This document shows, one piece after another, positions 56,349 to 64,000 of a DNA stretch of 64,000 nt (its first letter is position 1; every line of letters starts with the position of its first letter). The stretch is from assembly GCA_965208025.1 (NCBI GenBank), contig OZ242302.1:3596001-3660000 (forward strand), written 5' to 3'. Origin of the DNA: Bin80 sp965208025. Its GTDB lineage: Bacteria > Bacteroidota > Rhodothermia > Rhodothermales > Bin80. The position numbers and the translations under genes are program-made. The notes under the pieces were generated by a model. It had not been told where the DNA came from. It was given only the letters and a program-made list of their open reading frames with translations, and ran no database searches.

Positions 56349-56718
56349 GGCTTATCACGCTGGGTTTCAGTTTTTGAATATAAGTTTCCAATAATTACAC
56401 AAAATCCGCTGGTAAGTAATGCTTTACGATTCAATGGATGTGGTGGTTGGTTATCCTTGCTCGGGGAATAAGTGCGCACTCTCTCCAAACTGGGATCTTA
56501 TTCACTAACGAGTTTGCAGTGGGAGAGAACATTTCCACGCAATACACTAAGGGTTGGGAAAAGGATAACTTATCCGTGGTGAATCAATCATTCTTTGTTT
56601 TCCAATATGATTCTGACACCCACCAATTTCAGAGGCGCCCGAACAATTTAAGTGACCTTGATTGGATCATGGTAGTAGTCAACACCCTACACAAAAAAGA
56701 TTTGCCTGACCTCAATAT
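56349..56718. other. Intergenic stretch downstream of crtI
   Basis: About 370 bp between the ATPase start and the crtI stop. A plus-strand frame from 56438 runs into the crtI 3' end antisense; its first 90 codons have no recognisable features. No terminator hairpin was found. Confidence 0.35.
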
Positions 56719-58278
56719 CTACAATTTGAAGTCTTCCTTAATTGCATGCATTGTTGCACTTGCAGATAAGACAACTCCTGGAACCCCAGCCCCAGGATGC
56801 GTCCCCGCTCCAACTAAATAAAGTCCATCAACTTCTTCACTACGATTATGGGGGCGGAACCATGCAGTTTGGGTGATTCTGGGTTCAATCCCAAAAGCAT
56901 TCCCCAATGTGGCATTATACTCCGATTGGAAATCAGAGGGAGTAAAGACATGTTGAACCTCAATTGCGTCGCGCAATCCCTCAAGCCCCCAAGTTTCCAG
57001 CGCCGAGATCACACGATTCGTCATTGGATCTGACATTTCTGACCAGTCAATTCCCGAAGCCATGTTCGGGACTGGAACCAGAATATATATACTTTCCCCT
57101 CCTTCTGGCGCCATCGCAGGTTCGGTTCGGCTCGGTACATGAAGGTACATACTGAAGTCATCCGCCAGGATCTTCCGATCAAAGATGTCCTGAACCAATC
57201 CCTTATAGCGAGGTCCCAAGATGATGGTGTGGTGAGACAAATTTGGATACTTCCGCCGTACGCCGAAATACAACAGAAAACAACTCATGGATTGATGGAT
57301 TCCGTCTAAGCGTGAGTTAGTCCATCGTCGCCGCTTCACATCTTTCAGAAGTGTACCATAAGTGTGTCCTACATCAGCATTACTCACAACAATATCCGCA
57401 GATAGGCTGTATTCTGAATTCTTATTTTGATCCAATATCCTCACTCCCTTGACTTTAGAACGAGTAGGTCGTGGTCCAGATACTTCAATGAGCTGGGCGG
57501 AGGAATTGAGATGGATTTGCCCACCTATATCAAGGAAAAGTTTTCCTAATCCCTTGACCAAACTATACATTCCTCCATTAGCATACCATACACCACCTTC
57601 TTTTTCCAGATAAGGAATCATTAGAAAGATAGATGGAGCCCGAAATGGGCTTCCCCCCAAAAAAAGTGGATGGAATGAATAGAGAAAATGATGCCGCCAG
57701 TTGCGGAAATATTGACGAACGAACTGAGCGACAGGTTGCCATGCCCCCAAAGCGATCACTCGTGGGGCAAACCCAGCCATCATCCCAAGAGAATCAAAGG
57801 GACGGGCTCCTAAGCCTTCCGTAATCACTGCCTCATAAATTGGCGACAATTTTGAGAAAAATTTATCCAATCGATCGGCATCACGCTCATCAAACTTCGC
57901 CATTACTTTCTTCATCTGAGCAAGGTCCGATCTGTAGTCTATGGAGGTGCCATCATGGAACCAGACGCGATAGAAAGGATCAAGTGGGACCAGCGTCACA
58001 TAATCATCAAGCTTCCTTCCAGCTGCATGGAAGATGTCATTCAAGATCGGCGGGGCAGTGATTAAGCTCGGACCTGTATCAAAGGTATACCCAGAATCAT
58101 AAATCTGACCTGCTCTCCCTCCGAGTTGATCACGTTTTTCAATTAGCGTAGTTGCAATCCCCGCTGCCTGTAATCGAACTGCCACGGTAAGTCCCCCGAA
58201 ACCGCTACCAATGACGATAGCGCGGTGTCCAGTCGGGGAGGGAGGGGCCAAATGATTCTGCGCCATGGTCTGGTGCAT
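56719..58278 (-). CDS. crtI: Phytoene desaturase
   Basis: 519 residues. An FAD-dependent carotenoid desaturase converting colourless phytoene to lycopene or a related polyene. N-terminal dinucleotide-binding motif RAIVIGSGFGGLTVAVRLQA with the following EKRDQLGGRAGQI, the substrate region YTFDTGPSLI, and the C-terminal CrtI signature (VDGLYLVGAGTHPGAGVPGV, LSASATMHAI). The start overlaps the stop of the fused crtE-crtB gene by one base (TAATG), so translation is coupled. A second methionine at residue 5 is also possible. Last gene of the cruF-crtEB-crtI operon. Confidence 0.95.
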   Translation of the reverse strand: MHQTMAQNHLAPPSPTGHRAIVIGSGFGGLTVAVRLQAAGIATTLIEKRDQLGGRAGQIYDSGYTFDTGPSLITAPPILNDIFHAAGRKLDDYVTLVPLDPFYRVWFHDGTSIDYRSDLAQMKKVMAKFDERDADRLDKFFSKLSPIYEAVITEGLGARPFDSLGMMAGFAPRVIALGAWQPVAQFVRQYFRNWRHHFLYSFHPLFLGGSPFRAPSIFLMIPYLEKEGGVWYANGGMYSLVKGLGKLFLDIGGQIHLNSSAQLIEVSGPRPTRSKVKGVRILDQNKNSEYSLSADIVVSNADVGHTYGTLLKDVKRRRWTNSRLDGIHQSMSCFLLYFGVRRKYPNLSHHTIILGPRYKGLVQDIFDRKILADDFSMYLHVPSRTEPAMAPEGGESIYILVPVPNMASGIDWSEMSDPMTNRVISALETWGLEGLRDAIEVQHVFTPSDFQSEYNATLGNAFGIEPRITQTAWFRPHNRSEEVDGLYLVGAGTHPGAGVPGVVLSASATMHAIKEDFKL

Positions 58279-60161
58279 TATTGAAGGATGGTTTCAGTGA
58301 CTCTTTTGAGTTGTTTTAAGCCTTGACGGGCCAGTACAGTCTTTTTCCAAGGTGATGTATATGCCCGTAGGGTAAAATTATTAAAACCGTTTGCACGCAC
58401 TTCTTCATGGATTCCCCGATAGACTTGGGCAGCAACCGCAATTGCCTTACGAAGGCGGGCTGGCAAAGAAGGGATCCCTTCATAGGCTCTTTCATAGGCA
58501 GATTCAGCCTCCGCCATTATATCTTCGATGAGCGCAATGTACTCGGAAGGAATGCACTCCTGATTGTCAATATTATGATTGATGTGATGCAGGAGGTCAA
58601 TTGTTACATTCCGGGATGCCATTAGGTCAGCAGGCAGGTAAATTCGGCCCATGGCTAGATCTTCACCGACATCACGTATAATGTTGGTCAGTTGCATTGC
58701 ATGGCCAAGATCATGGGCGCGCTCTAATACCCAAGGAGTACGAATCCCAAATGCTTGGGTCATCCATGCCCCTACAACGGATGCCACCCGATGGGTATAG
58801 GAACGTAAATCATCCATAGAGTGATACATCCGAGGTTCAACGTCCATTCGCATTCCCTCAATTAATTCGGAAACCAGCGAGTAGGGAATCTCCATTGAAG
58901 CCATTCGGCTCATTACCACATCGGCAACCGTAATCCCAGTGTTTTCGCCATGATAGGCGGCTCGGGTAATTTCATCCCACAAATCAAGCGTTTTATAAGC
59001 CTGATGAAGCTGTTCATTATCTTTATCAACTAAATTGTCGGTGAAACGACAAAAAAGATAAATCTCTGTGATCATTGCCCGTTCCTCAGCGGGAAAATAG
59101 CGTGAGGCAAAGGAAAAACTTAGACTGTTCTTTGCAAAGAAGTTGATCCATTCTGAGACAGGACCGAGTTGCTGTGCACGGAGGGCAATCCGGGTTCTGG
59201 TTTCTGACAGGGACGGGATTGAAGGACGAGGAGCACTGGTAGGTATGGATGAACGAATGTCGCTGCTCTCTTGGGATGCATGGGTGCAGCTACGAATCCA
59301 ATCTTCCACAATTTGAATCAGAGGCGGTTGTGCGCCAGCATCACGAATTTGATTCAAGAGGGAGTGGCCATGTTGCTCAATTTGAGCGAATGCTTCTTCA
59401 ATCATGGATGGCTTTCGTGACGCATCAAAAAACACTTGAAGTGCATCCTTAGGAGACTGGTCAAACCAATCTATTCCATTAGATCCCAAGACGAATGTCC
59501 AGATACGGTTATTAAAATCTTGAAGCTTGGGCTTACCCGTATTGCTAGCGGGACAATAATCCAAAAAATCATCAACCATCTGATAGAAAACTCCCAGTTC
59601 TAACCCTACTTTGTGGAGTTGTGCAGGAACAAGTTCAGAAGCACTATGCCAGCCAGGTAATGCCGCTGACAGACCGAACAATTCCCCACTCTTCATACGG
59701 ACAATCTTTTTATATTGTCCAAGGAGATCATTTGTGGTTACGGAGGATCCCTGAAGTTTTTCACCGCGGACCATTTTTTCTACTGCATCAATGAATTCAA
59801 TCAAAAATTCATGGATGCCAGTCATGGCCGCAATTCGATATGCACTAGTCAAATAGAGATCACCAGTCAGAAGTGACGCATTGACCCCTTTTTCTACCAA
59901 GAGAGTTGCTCCACTACGCCGTTGCTGACCACCATCAAGCACATCGTCATGATGGATGGATGCTTCGTGGACCATCTGGATTGCCAGACATCCAAGCCAA
60001 AACTTTATGTCCAAAGATTGTACCCGTTCAGGAGAGACAAATGAAAACGCAGTGAGAGGGCGCAGAAGTTTCCCCTGCAGTGGGGGAACGGTCATCCCCA
60101 ACTTCTCCGCCATGAGAACTCCATCTGACATCCCAGCTCTCACTTGTGCACTAGCAGTCAT
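58278..60161 (-). CDS. Fused polyprenyl (GGPP) synthase and phytoene synthase (CrtE-CrtB)
   Basis: About 627 residues from the ATG at 60161, which lies 16 bp after the cruF stop; the frame opens at 60221. The N-terminal half (about 1-290) is an isoprenyl diphosphate synthase: first Asp motif DDVLD (72-76, in EASIHHDDVLDGGQQRR) and second DDFLD (197-201, in VFYQMVDDFLDY). After a Ser/Pro-rich linker (about 292-335) comes a squalene/phytoene synthase domain with both metal sites, DNLVD (375-379) and NIIRDVGED (493-501), and the usual RIYLP. One chain would therefore make geranylgeranyl diphosphate and condense two of them to phytoene. Separate genes are the rule in bacteria. All metal-binding Asp residues are present in both halves. 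Confidence 0.92.
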   Translation of the reverse strand: MTASAQVRAGMSDGVLMAEKLGMTVPPLQGKLLRPLTAFSFVSPERVQSLDIKFWLGCLAIQMVHEASIHHDDVLDGGQQRRSGATLLVEKGVNASLLTGDLYLTSAYRIAAMTGIHEFLIEFIDAVEKMVRGEKLQGSSVTTNDLLGQYKKIVRMKSGELFGLSAALPGWHSASELVPAQLHKVGLELGVFYQMVDDFLDYCPASNTGKPKLQDFNNRIWTFVLGSNGIDWFDQSPKDALQVFFDASRKPSMIEEAFAQIEQHGHSLLNQIRDAGAQPPLIQIVEDWIRSCTHASQESSDIRSSIPTSAPRPSIPSLSETRTRIALRAQQLGPVSEWINFFAKNSLSFSFASRYFPAEERAMITEIYLFCRFTDNLVDKDNEQLHQAYKTLDLWDEITRAAYHGENTGITVADVVMSRMASMEIPYSLVSELIEGMRMDVEPRMYHSMDDLRSYTHRVASVVGAWMTQAFGIRTPWVLERAHDLGHAMQLTNIIRDVGEDLAMGRIYLPADLMASRNVTIDLLHHINHNIDNQECIPSEYIALIEDIMAEAESAYERAYEGIPSLPARLRKAIAVAAQVYRGIHEEVRANGFNNFTLRAYTSPWKKTVLARQGLKQLKRVTETILQ

Positions 60162-60177
60162 AGAGCCTACGCCAATC

Positions 60178-60990
60178 CTATGTTGTGAGTTTACTTTGAT
60201 GGACCAATAACCTAATTCCAATTACGACTACAGCTGTCAGAATGACGGCCAACCAGTATCCAGCTAAGAGAGTCATCCCCAAAGAAAGCCCTATCACAGT
60301 GATATAGTATGCTTCCATGATCGTTGATGGAATCTGGTCTGAAGTCTTTCCCACTCTCAAAAAGTCAAATGCGGCCATGATGAGGATTCCAGTTCCAAAC
60401 CACCCAGCCAAGTTGACCAGAGGCATTCCATAGTATGGCCCAGAGTTATCCCAAATCCAATACTTTGTGAGATCACTCATTGCGGGGTCAAGTGTTAGAT
60501 CCCATGCAGTTAAAATCAGTGCACCAAGAATCCATTGCATGATCTTGGCTGAGGCTATACGCCTAGCCAGAACGTAGGCGGGAAATGCCATCATGAACCA
60601 GCTAAGTGGAATTAGGGCAGGGACTAAGCCAGCGATACGATAACCCAACAATCCTGTATATTCATAACCGCTGAAGGGGAAGCCTGTCTTGGTACCCAAT
60701 AGTTCCATCCCCAATGAAAGGAAACCTGCGATAAACAGGGCAGGTAGCCATTTGAATCCCGTGCGTTGGATCATCAGTAAGGCAAGGACAGAGAATGCTA
60801 TGATCACATGCCCCCGCGAGAAAATGATGAACGCGGATCCGTAGAACTGTGCAGCTGAGGGCGCCTGTGCCAAGAGTTGCGGGTTCAGCCCAAATGAACC
60901 GTAACCAGCAAGAACAACAAAGGTGAACAACCACAACAGGGAGAACCCCAGCCAATCAAGCACGGTGAAGACGGGACGCAATTTCGGCAT
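60178..60990 (-). CDS. cruF: CruF-like carotenoid 1',2'-hydratase
   Basis: 270 residues, about seven membrane helices. The motifs MELLGTKTGFPFSGYEYTGL, AWDLTLDPAMSDL and YYGMPLVNLAGWF are those of the DUF422/COG2324 family, which includes CruF (gamma-carotene 1',2'-hydratase) and bisanhydrobacterioruberin hydratase. It would add water to the psi end of an acyclic or monocyclic carotenoid, a step towards glycosylated carotenoids of the myxol or salinixanthin type. First gene of the operon with crtE-crtB and crtI. The partner glycosyltransferase (CruG) and a cyclase are not in this window. Confidence 0.85.
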   Translation of the reverse strand: MPKLRPVFTVLDWLGFSLLWLFTFVVLAGYGSFGLNPQLLAQAPSAAQFYGSAFIIFSRGHVIIAFSVLALLMIQRTGFKWLPALFIAGFLSLGMELLGTKTGFPFSGYEYTGLLGYRIAGLVPALIPLSWFMMAFPAYVLARRIASAKIMQWILGALILTAWDLTLDPAMSDLTKYWIWDNSGPYYGMPLVNLAGWFGTGILIMAAFDFLRVGKTSDQIPSTIMEAYYITVIGLSLGMTLLAGYWLAVILTAVVVIGIRLLVHQSKLTT

Positions 60991-61207
60991 GCCAAGAGAC
61001 GAACTAAAACAGCATCGTGCTGACTAATCTGCAACGATCAGCATAGCCTTTACAGGCAGTTAAATTGAAGTATGGATGGACTTCAGCAAACGCAAGGATA
61101 ACGGTAACGGTTGGGATCATGTTCCCATTATAGCTGGATCATACAAGATCAAAATGAAAGAGAATTTGTCCGCATGGATAGGTTAAATACAGAAATACCA
61201 ACGATGA

Positions 61208-62401
61208 CTATAACGCCGGTTCAGTTTCACGGGTCAGGATCTCCCAATATTTTTCATAAAGAAAGACACGTTGTGATTTTTTGCCCGTAATCTCGCGTAC
61301 GATCCCTAATTGTTCAAGGTGCTGAATAGCACTGTAGGCAGTCGGGAGTGAGATACTGGAATTTTTGGCGGCATAGGTGCCTGTAATCATGGGGCGTTCT
61401 TGAAGGATCCGATGTACGCGAAGGGCGGATGCAGCCATCCGGCCTAATTGCTGAATTTGCTCATAGTCCTTGTCAAACAACCTGAGCATCTCTTGTGTGG
61501 TGACTGTAGCATGTATGGAGGTTTCAATCACACCATCCAGAAAGAACTCAAGCCATGATTCCCAATCCCCATGAGTTCGGACCCGTTGCAGCAACTCATA
61601 ATAATGGGATTGGTGCTTCTTGAAGAAGAGACTGAGGTACAGGCAGGGGTGTCTCAAAAGACCGCTTGAACACAAATAGAGGGTGATCAGCAGCCTACCT
61701 AATCGTCCATTCCCGTCAAGAAACGGGTGAATCGTTTCAAATTGAACATGAATCATACCAGCCCTCACCAGATTGGGAATTGAGGAGTAATCCTTGTGGA
61801 TGAATTTCTCCAGATCACTCATTAGGTCAGATAGATAACCGTGAGGAGGTGGGACATACTGTGCCTTTCCCGGTCGTTCACCCCCGATCCAGTTTTGTGA
61901 GCGACGGTATTCGCCAGGAAGCATTTTACTTCCCCTGCCCTTAGAAAGAAGTACTTGATGTATTTCTTTGATCAGTCGTTGACTCAGGGGAAAGCCATTT
62001 TTAATACGTTCCAGACCATGATTCATTGCAGCAATGTAGTTTGACACCTCCTGTACATCATCCAGGGGTACTCCCAGTTCACGCTCAACTTCAAAGAGAA
62101 GCAGATCCGACAAAGATGACAATGTTCCCTCAATCTGTGAGGACAACAGAGCCTCCAGTCTGACATACATATAGAGAAAAATTGGAATGTCAGGTAGAAT
62201 TATTGCTATTCCATCTAGGCGACCAATTGCCAAATTTGCCTTTTCCAACTTTGTGCCCAGTTCTACTAGATTAAGTACTGGATATGGTGGGAGATGGGGA
62301 GGCAGATAGGCTTCAACTCGCTCGTCAACGTCAGAGATGATGATTTTTTCTCCGATTCGTGTCTTATTTACGCCATGTGCATATGCTAGCACAATCAACA
62401 A
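61208..62401 (-). CDS. Fic-family AMP-transferase with inhibitory helix (class II) and winged-helix C-terminus
   Basis: 397 residues. The catalytic Fic motif HPFLDGNGRLGR (225-236) is complete, including the His and the Asn-Gly-Arg. An inhibitory motif of the S/T-x3-E-G/N form is at S87-E91-G92 (SSQIEGT), N-terminal to the Fic core, which defines class II. The last 70 residues look like a winged-helix domain (RVHRILQERPMITGTYAAKN, TAYSAIQHLEQLGIVREITG), as in many Fic/DUF4172-type proteins. Such enzymes AMPylate target proteins when the inhibitory Glu is displaced; target unknown. Single gene, with an AT-rich region upstream. Start uncertain within the first ~15 codons because no strong signal was found. 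Confidence 0.88.
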   Translation of the reverse strand: MLIVLAYAHGVNKTRIGEKIIISDVDERVEAYLPPHLPPYPVLNLVELGTKLEKANLAIGRLDGIAIILPDIPIFLYMYVRLEALLSSQIEGTLSSLSDLLLFEVERELGVPLDDVQEVSNYIAAMNHGLERIKNGFPLSQRLIKEIHQVLLSKGRGSKMLPGEYRRSQNWIGGERPGKAQYVPPPHGYLSDLMSDLEKFIHKDYSSIPNLVRAGMIHVQFETIHPFLDGNGRLGRLLITLYLCSSGLLRHPCLYLSLFFKKHQSHYYELLQRVRTHGDWESWLEFFLDGVIETSIHATVTTQEMLRLFDKDYEQIQQLGRMAASALRVHRILQERPMITGTYAAKNSSISLPTAYSAIQHLEQLGIVREITGKKSQRVFLYEKYWEILTRETEPAL

Positions 62402-62782
62402 TATGGTTCAGGAAGACAGGGAAACAGTGCATGTGCTCTTCTTCGGCGAATTATAGAATGATATCAGTGACCGAAAGTCATTGCAGGCAGGCAAACATTT
62501 TTATTCCATTCCATGAATAAAAATAAGATTACTTAATTTGATTTTATTTGAAATAAAATAAACTGCACAAATTTTATTATTCTACCCCAATAATCAGATA
62601 TTTATTCACTATTTGTGGTTATAAAACAAGAATAATCTCTGAATCTTTATTCATCTGGTCAAGTCATTCTTTGAACTGAACTCAATACGGGCGCATCATC
62701 TTCGTGAATTCTGAAATTCAGATAAATCTGAACTCTTCTTTATTTACCCAAATAAGGGGATAGATTATTCAAGTCGCTCTTC
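62402..62782. other. AT-rich intergenic region upstream of the Fic gene
   Basis: A 381-bp gap, markedly AT-rich at 62500-62640. It contains a small AT palindrome (ATTTTATT, loop TGA, AATAAAAT) at 62541-62559. No gene seen. Confidence 0.4.
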
Positions 62783-63253
62783 TCATTTATTCATCAGTAT
62801 CTCCGCAATTACATCTGGTACAAATGGTCGGATATCTCCATTCCAATGAAGGATATCCCGAACTAGCGACGAACTGGTGAGGGCATGAGCGGCGGAGGTG
62901 TGAAAAAATATGGTATCAAGCTCGGGCACCATTCTTCGGTTGGTATGGGCCATCTGGGACTCGTAATCAAAGTCTCGAGGTGTTCGAAGCCCCCGTACCA
63001 AAGAACAGGCGCCTAAATTTCTTGCATGCTCGGCAATCAGTCCAGAAAAACTCATTACCTCAACTCCCTCCAGGTGAACGGTGGCTCGTTGAATCAGGTC
63101 AATGCGGGTCTGAGTAGATAAGAGTGTTGATTTCTCCGATTGAACCGCTACGGTGATCACCAGTCGATCAAACAAGCGAAGCGCGCGCTCGGCAATATCT
63201 AAATGGCCGAGTGTGAATGGATCAAATGTGCCAGGATAAACCGCCAATGTCAT
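62783..63253 (-). CDS. coaD: Phosphopantetheine adenylyltransferase
   Basis: 156 residues, standard length. Fourth step of coenzyme A synthesis: 4'-phosphopantetheine plus ATP gives dephospho-CoA. Motifs: AVYPGTFDPFTLGHLDIAER with the (T/H)xGH nucleotide-binding site, LVRGLRTPRDFDYESQMAH, NRRMVPELDTIFF and TSSSLVRDI, corresponding to the ISSTxVR element. It follows the rsmD stop by 3 bases, the classic rsmD-coaD pair. Confidence 0.97.
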   Translation of the reverse strand: MTLAVYPGTFDPFTLGHLDIAERALRLFDRLVITVAVQSEKSTLLSTQTRIDLIQRATVHLEGVEVMSFSGLIAEHARNLGACSLVRGLRTPRDFDYESQMAHTNRRMVPELDTIFFHTSAAHALTSSSLVRDILHWNGDIRPFVPDVIAEILMNK

Positions 63254-63256
63254 GGA

Positions 63257-63790
63257 TTAAGCTTTAAATATACTCACATGAGTACGGCCATAGCCGCGAG
63301 ATGTATTCAAGTTCAGATGGCCTGAGAACTGAGTTTGAGAATCATGCTCAATGACCAATAGACCACCTGATCGTAAGTTAGGAAGTGCAAGGTCGGGTAG
63401 ATCTAACATTGCTTCAAGGTCATATGGGGGATCAGCAAGGATTAAATCCAGTGGTGGGCCTTGGTAGCGTTGAAGGTAGGTTACGGCATCTCCAAATATA
63501 AAATGACAGTAACTGGAAAGCTCAAGAGAATCCGCATTTTTTTGAGCCGCATCTACAGCTTTAGGATCAGATTCTACGAGAATCACACTTTCAGCGCCCC
63601 GACTGATCCCTTCCAGCGCAAGAGCGCCTGTACCCGAAAAAAGATCAAGGAGTCGTGCATTCCGGAGTGAGATTCGAGCTTCAACCAAAGAGAATAACGC
63701 CTCACGTACCCGGTCCGTGGTTGGTCGAGTGCTCAGATTCTTTGGTCGAGTCAGCTTACGACCACGATAATTTCCTGCAATGATTCGCAT
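63257..63790 (-). CDS. rsmD: 16S rRNA (guanine(966)-N(2))-methyltransferase
   Basis: 177 residues. SAM-dependent methyltransferase of the small ribosomal subunit. The N-terminal RIIAGNYRGRKLTRP, RPTTDRVREALFS, the SAM motif LLDLFSGTGALALEGISRGA and the catalytic ILADPPYDLE (DPPY) identify it. The ATG at 63790 is the natural start. Co-transcribed with coaD; transcribed divergently from the epimerase gene at 63868. Confidence 0.96.
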   Translation of the reverse strand: MRIIAGNYRGRKLTRPKNLSTRPTTDRVREALFSLVEARISLRNARLLDLFSGTGALALEGISRGAESVILVESDPKAVDAAQKNADSLELSSYCHFIFGDAVTYLQRYQGPPLDLILADPPYDLEAMLDLPDLALPNLRSGGLLVIEHDSQTQFSGHLNLNTSRGYGRTHVSIFKA

Positions 63791-63867
63791 ATTTCTGATA
63801 CGGAGAAAAGATAAGACAGCGCATCATACCACAGTGATGAGCGTTTCAATGTGATTCCCTTAAATGC

Positions 63868-64000
63868 ATGCGCATACTACTCACAGGTGGGACTGGTTTT
63901 GTTGGTCGCCATGTCCTCTCTGAATTACTTGCACAAGGACATCATGTTCGTGCTCTATTACGTAGGGGGGGAGCCCCAGAGGGATTTGAGGAACAGGAAG
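63868..64000 (+). CDS. NAD(P)-dependent epimerase/dehydratase (N-terminal fragment, cut by window edge)
   Basis: From the ATG at 63868 the frame reads MRILLTGGTGFVGRHVLSEL, then LAQGHHVRALLRRG, the extended short-chain dehydrogenase nucleotide-binding motif GxxGxxG. It stays open to base 64000. Only 44 codons are visible, so the substrate cannot be named; sugar-nucleotide epimerases and NAD-dependent complex I-type subunits share this start. Confidence 0.75.
   Translation, partial: MRILLTGGTGFVGRHVLSELLAQGHHVRALLRRGGAPEGFEEQE

Noticed and set aside
56438..56821. Plus-strand frame of 127 codons beside crtI
   Set aside because: Its last third is antisense to crtI and the first part has no domain, signal or initiation features; not convincing as a gene.

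Overview
The window reads as chromosomal DNA of a free-living, probably marine, gliding-type member of the Bacteroidota/Rhodothermota (FCB) group. Support comes from SusC/SusD-type TonB receptors, type IX-style C-terminal sorting domains (YPNPF motifs), a PorV/PorQ-like protein, a GWxTD protein, a type III glutamine synthetase and a CruF-type carotenoid hydratase. The Rhodothermales are my best guess; this is inference from gene content, not from a marker phylogeny. No rRNA, tRNA or CRISPR array was seen.

Layout. 0-5.2 kb (+ strand): tail of a queuosine-tRNA mannosyltransferase-like protein, a MazG/PRA-PH-like pyrophosphohydrolase, a GWxTD protein, asparaginyl-tRNA synthetase and an iodotyrosine-deiodinase-like nitroreductase. 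A strong hairpin separates these from a long minus-strand block. 5.3-20.9 kb: glnN, a GH16 laminarinase-type enzyme with a CBM6, and upstream of it a tightly coupled five-gene operon (secreted carbohydrate-binding protein, TonB receptor, 1126-residue surface protein, PorV/PorQ-like barrel, parvulin-type isomerase lipoprotein) whose genes overlap by 1 to 14 nt. 21.2-35.6 kb: a SusD/SusC pair preceded by three giant FG-GAP/ASPIC (CRTAC1-type) lipoproteins and a small lipoprotein. Together 8-36 kb looks like an outer-membrane glycan capture and processing region.

35.6-39.4 kb is an accessory gap with a small coiled-coil/membrane protein and one IS1634-family element whose inverted repeats can be read. 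39.7-44.9 kb is a compact operon: polyprenyl-phosphate sugar transferase, ABC-F ATPase, FG-GAP protein and a PnuC-like transporter. 45.2-46.1 kb holds a decayed gene. 46.1-50.4 kb: nadC, accA and an unusual secreted protein made of six ComEA-type helix-hairpin-helix domains and a C-terminal HNH nuclease; part of it is encoded by perfect 270-bp tandem repeats. 50.8-52.8 kb: a GT2 glycosyltransferase fused to a degenerate sugar-transferase module.

53.4-56.3 kb is another accessory patch: an orphan protein that may have a sliding-clamp-like fold, and a broken two-gene AAA ATPase/DUF4276 module (one frameshift, one in-frame stop). 56.7-61.0 kb is a carotenoid operon (cruF, fused crtE-crtB, crtI). 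The window ends with a Fic protein, coaD, rsmD and the start of a divergent NAD-dependent epimerase.

Most promising for novelty: the (HhH)6-HNH secreted nuclease with its expanding repeat array, and the coupled carbohydrate-binding/TonB/PorV/isomerase operon. All family assignments are from reading the protein sequences; no database search was run.
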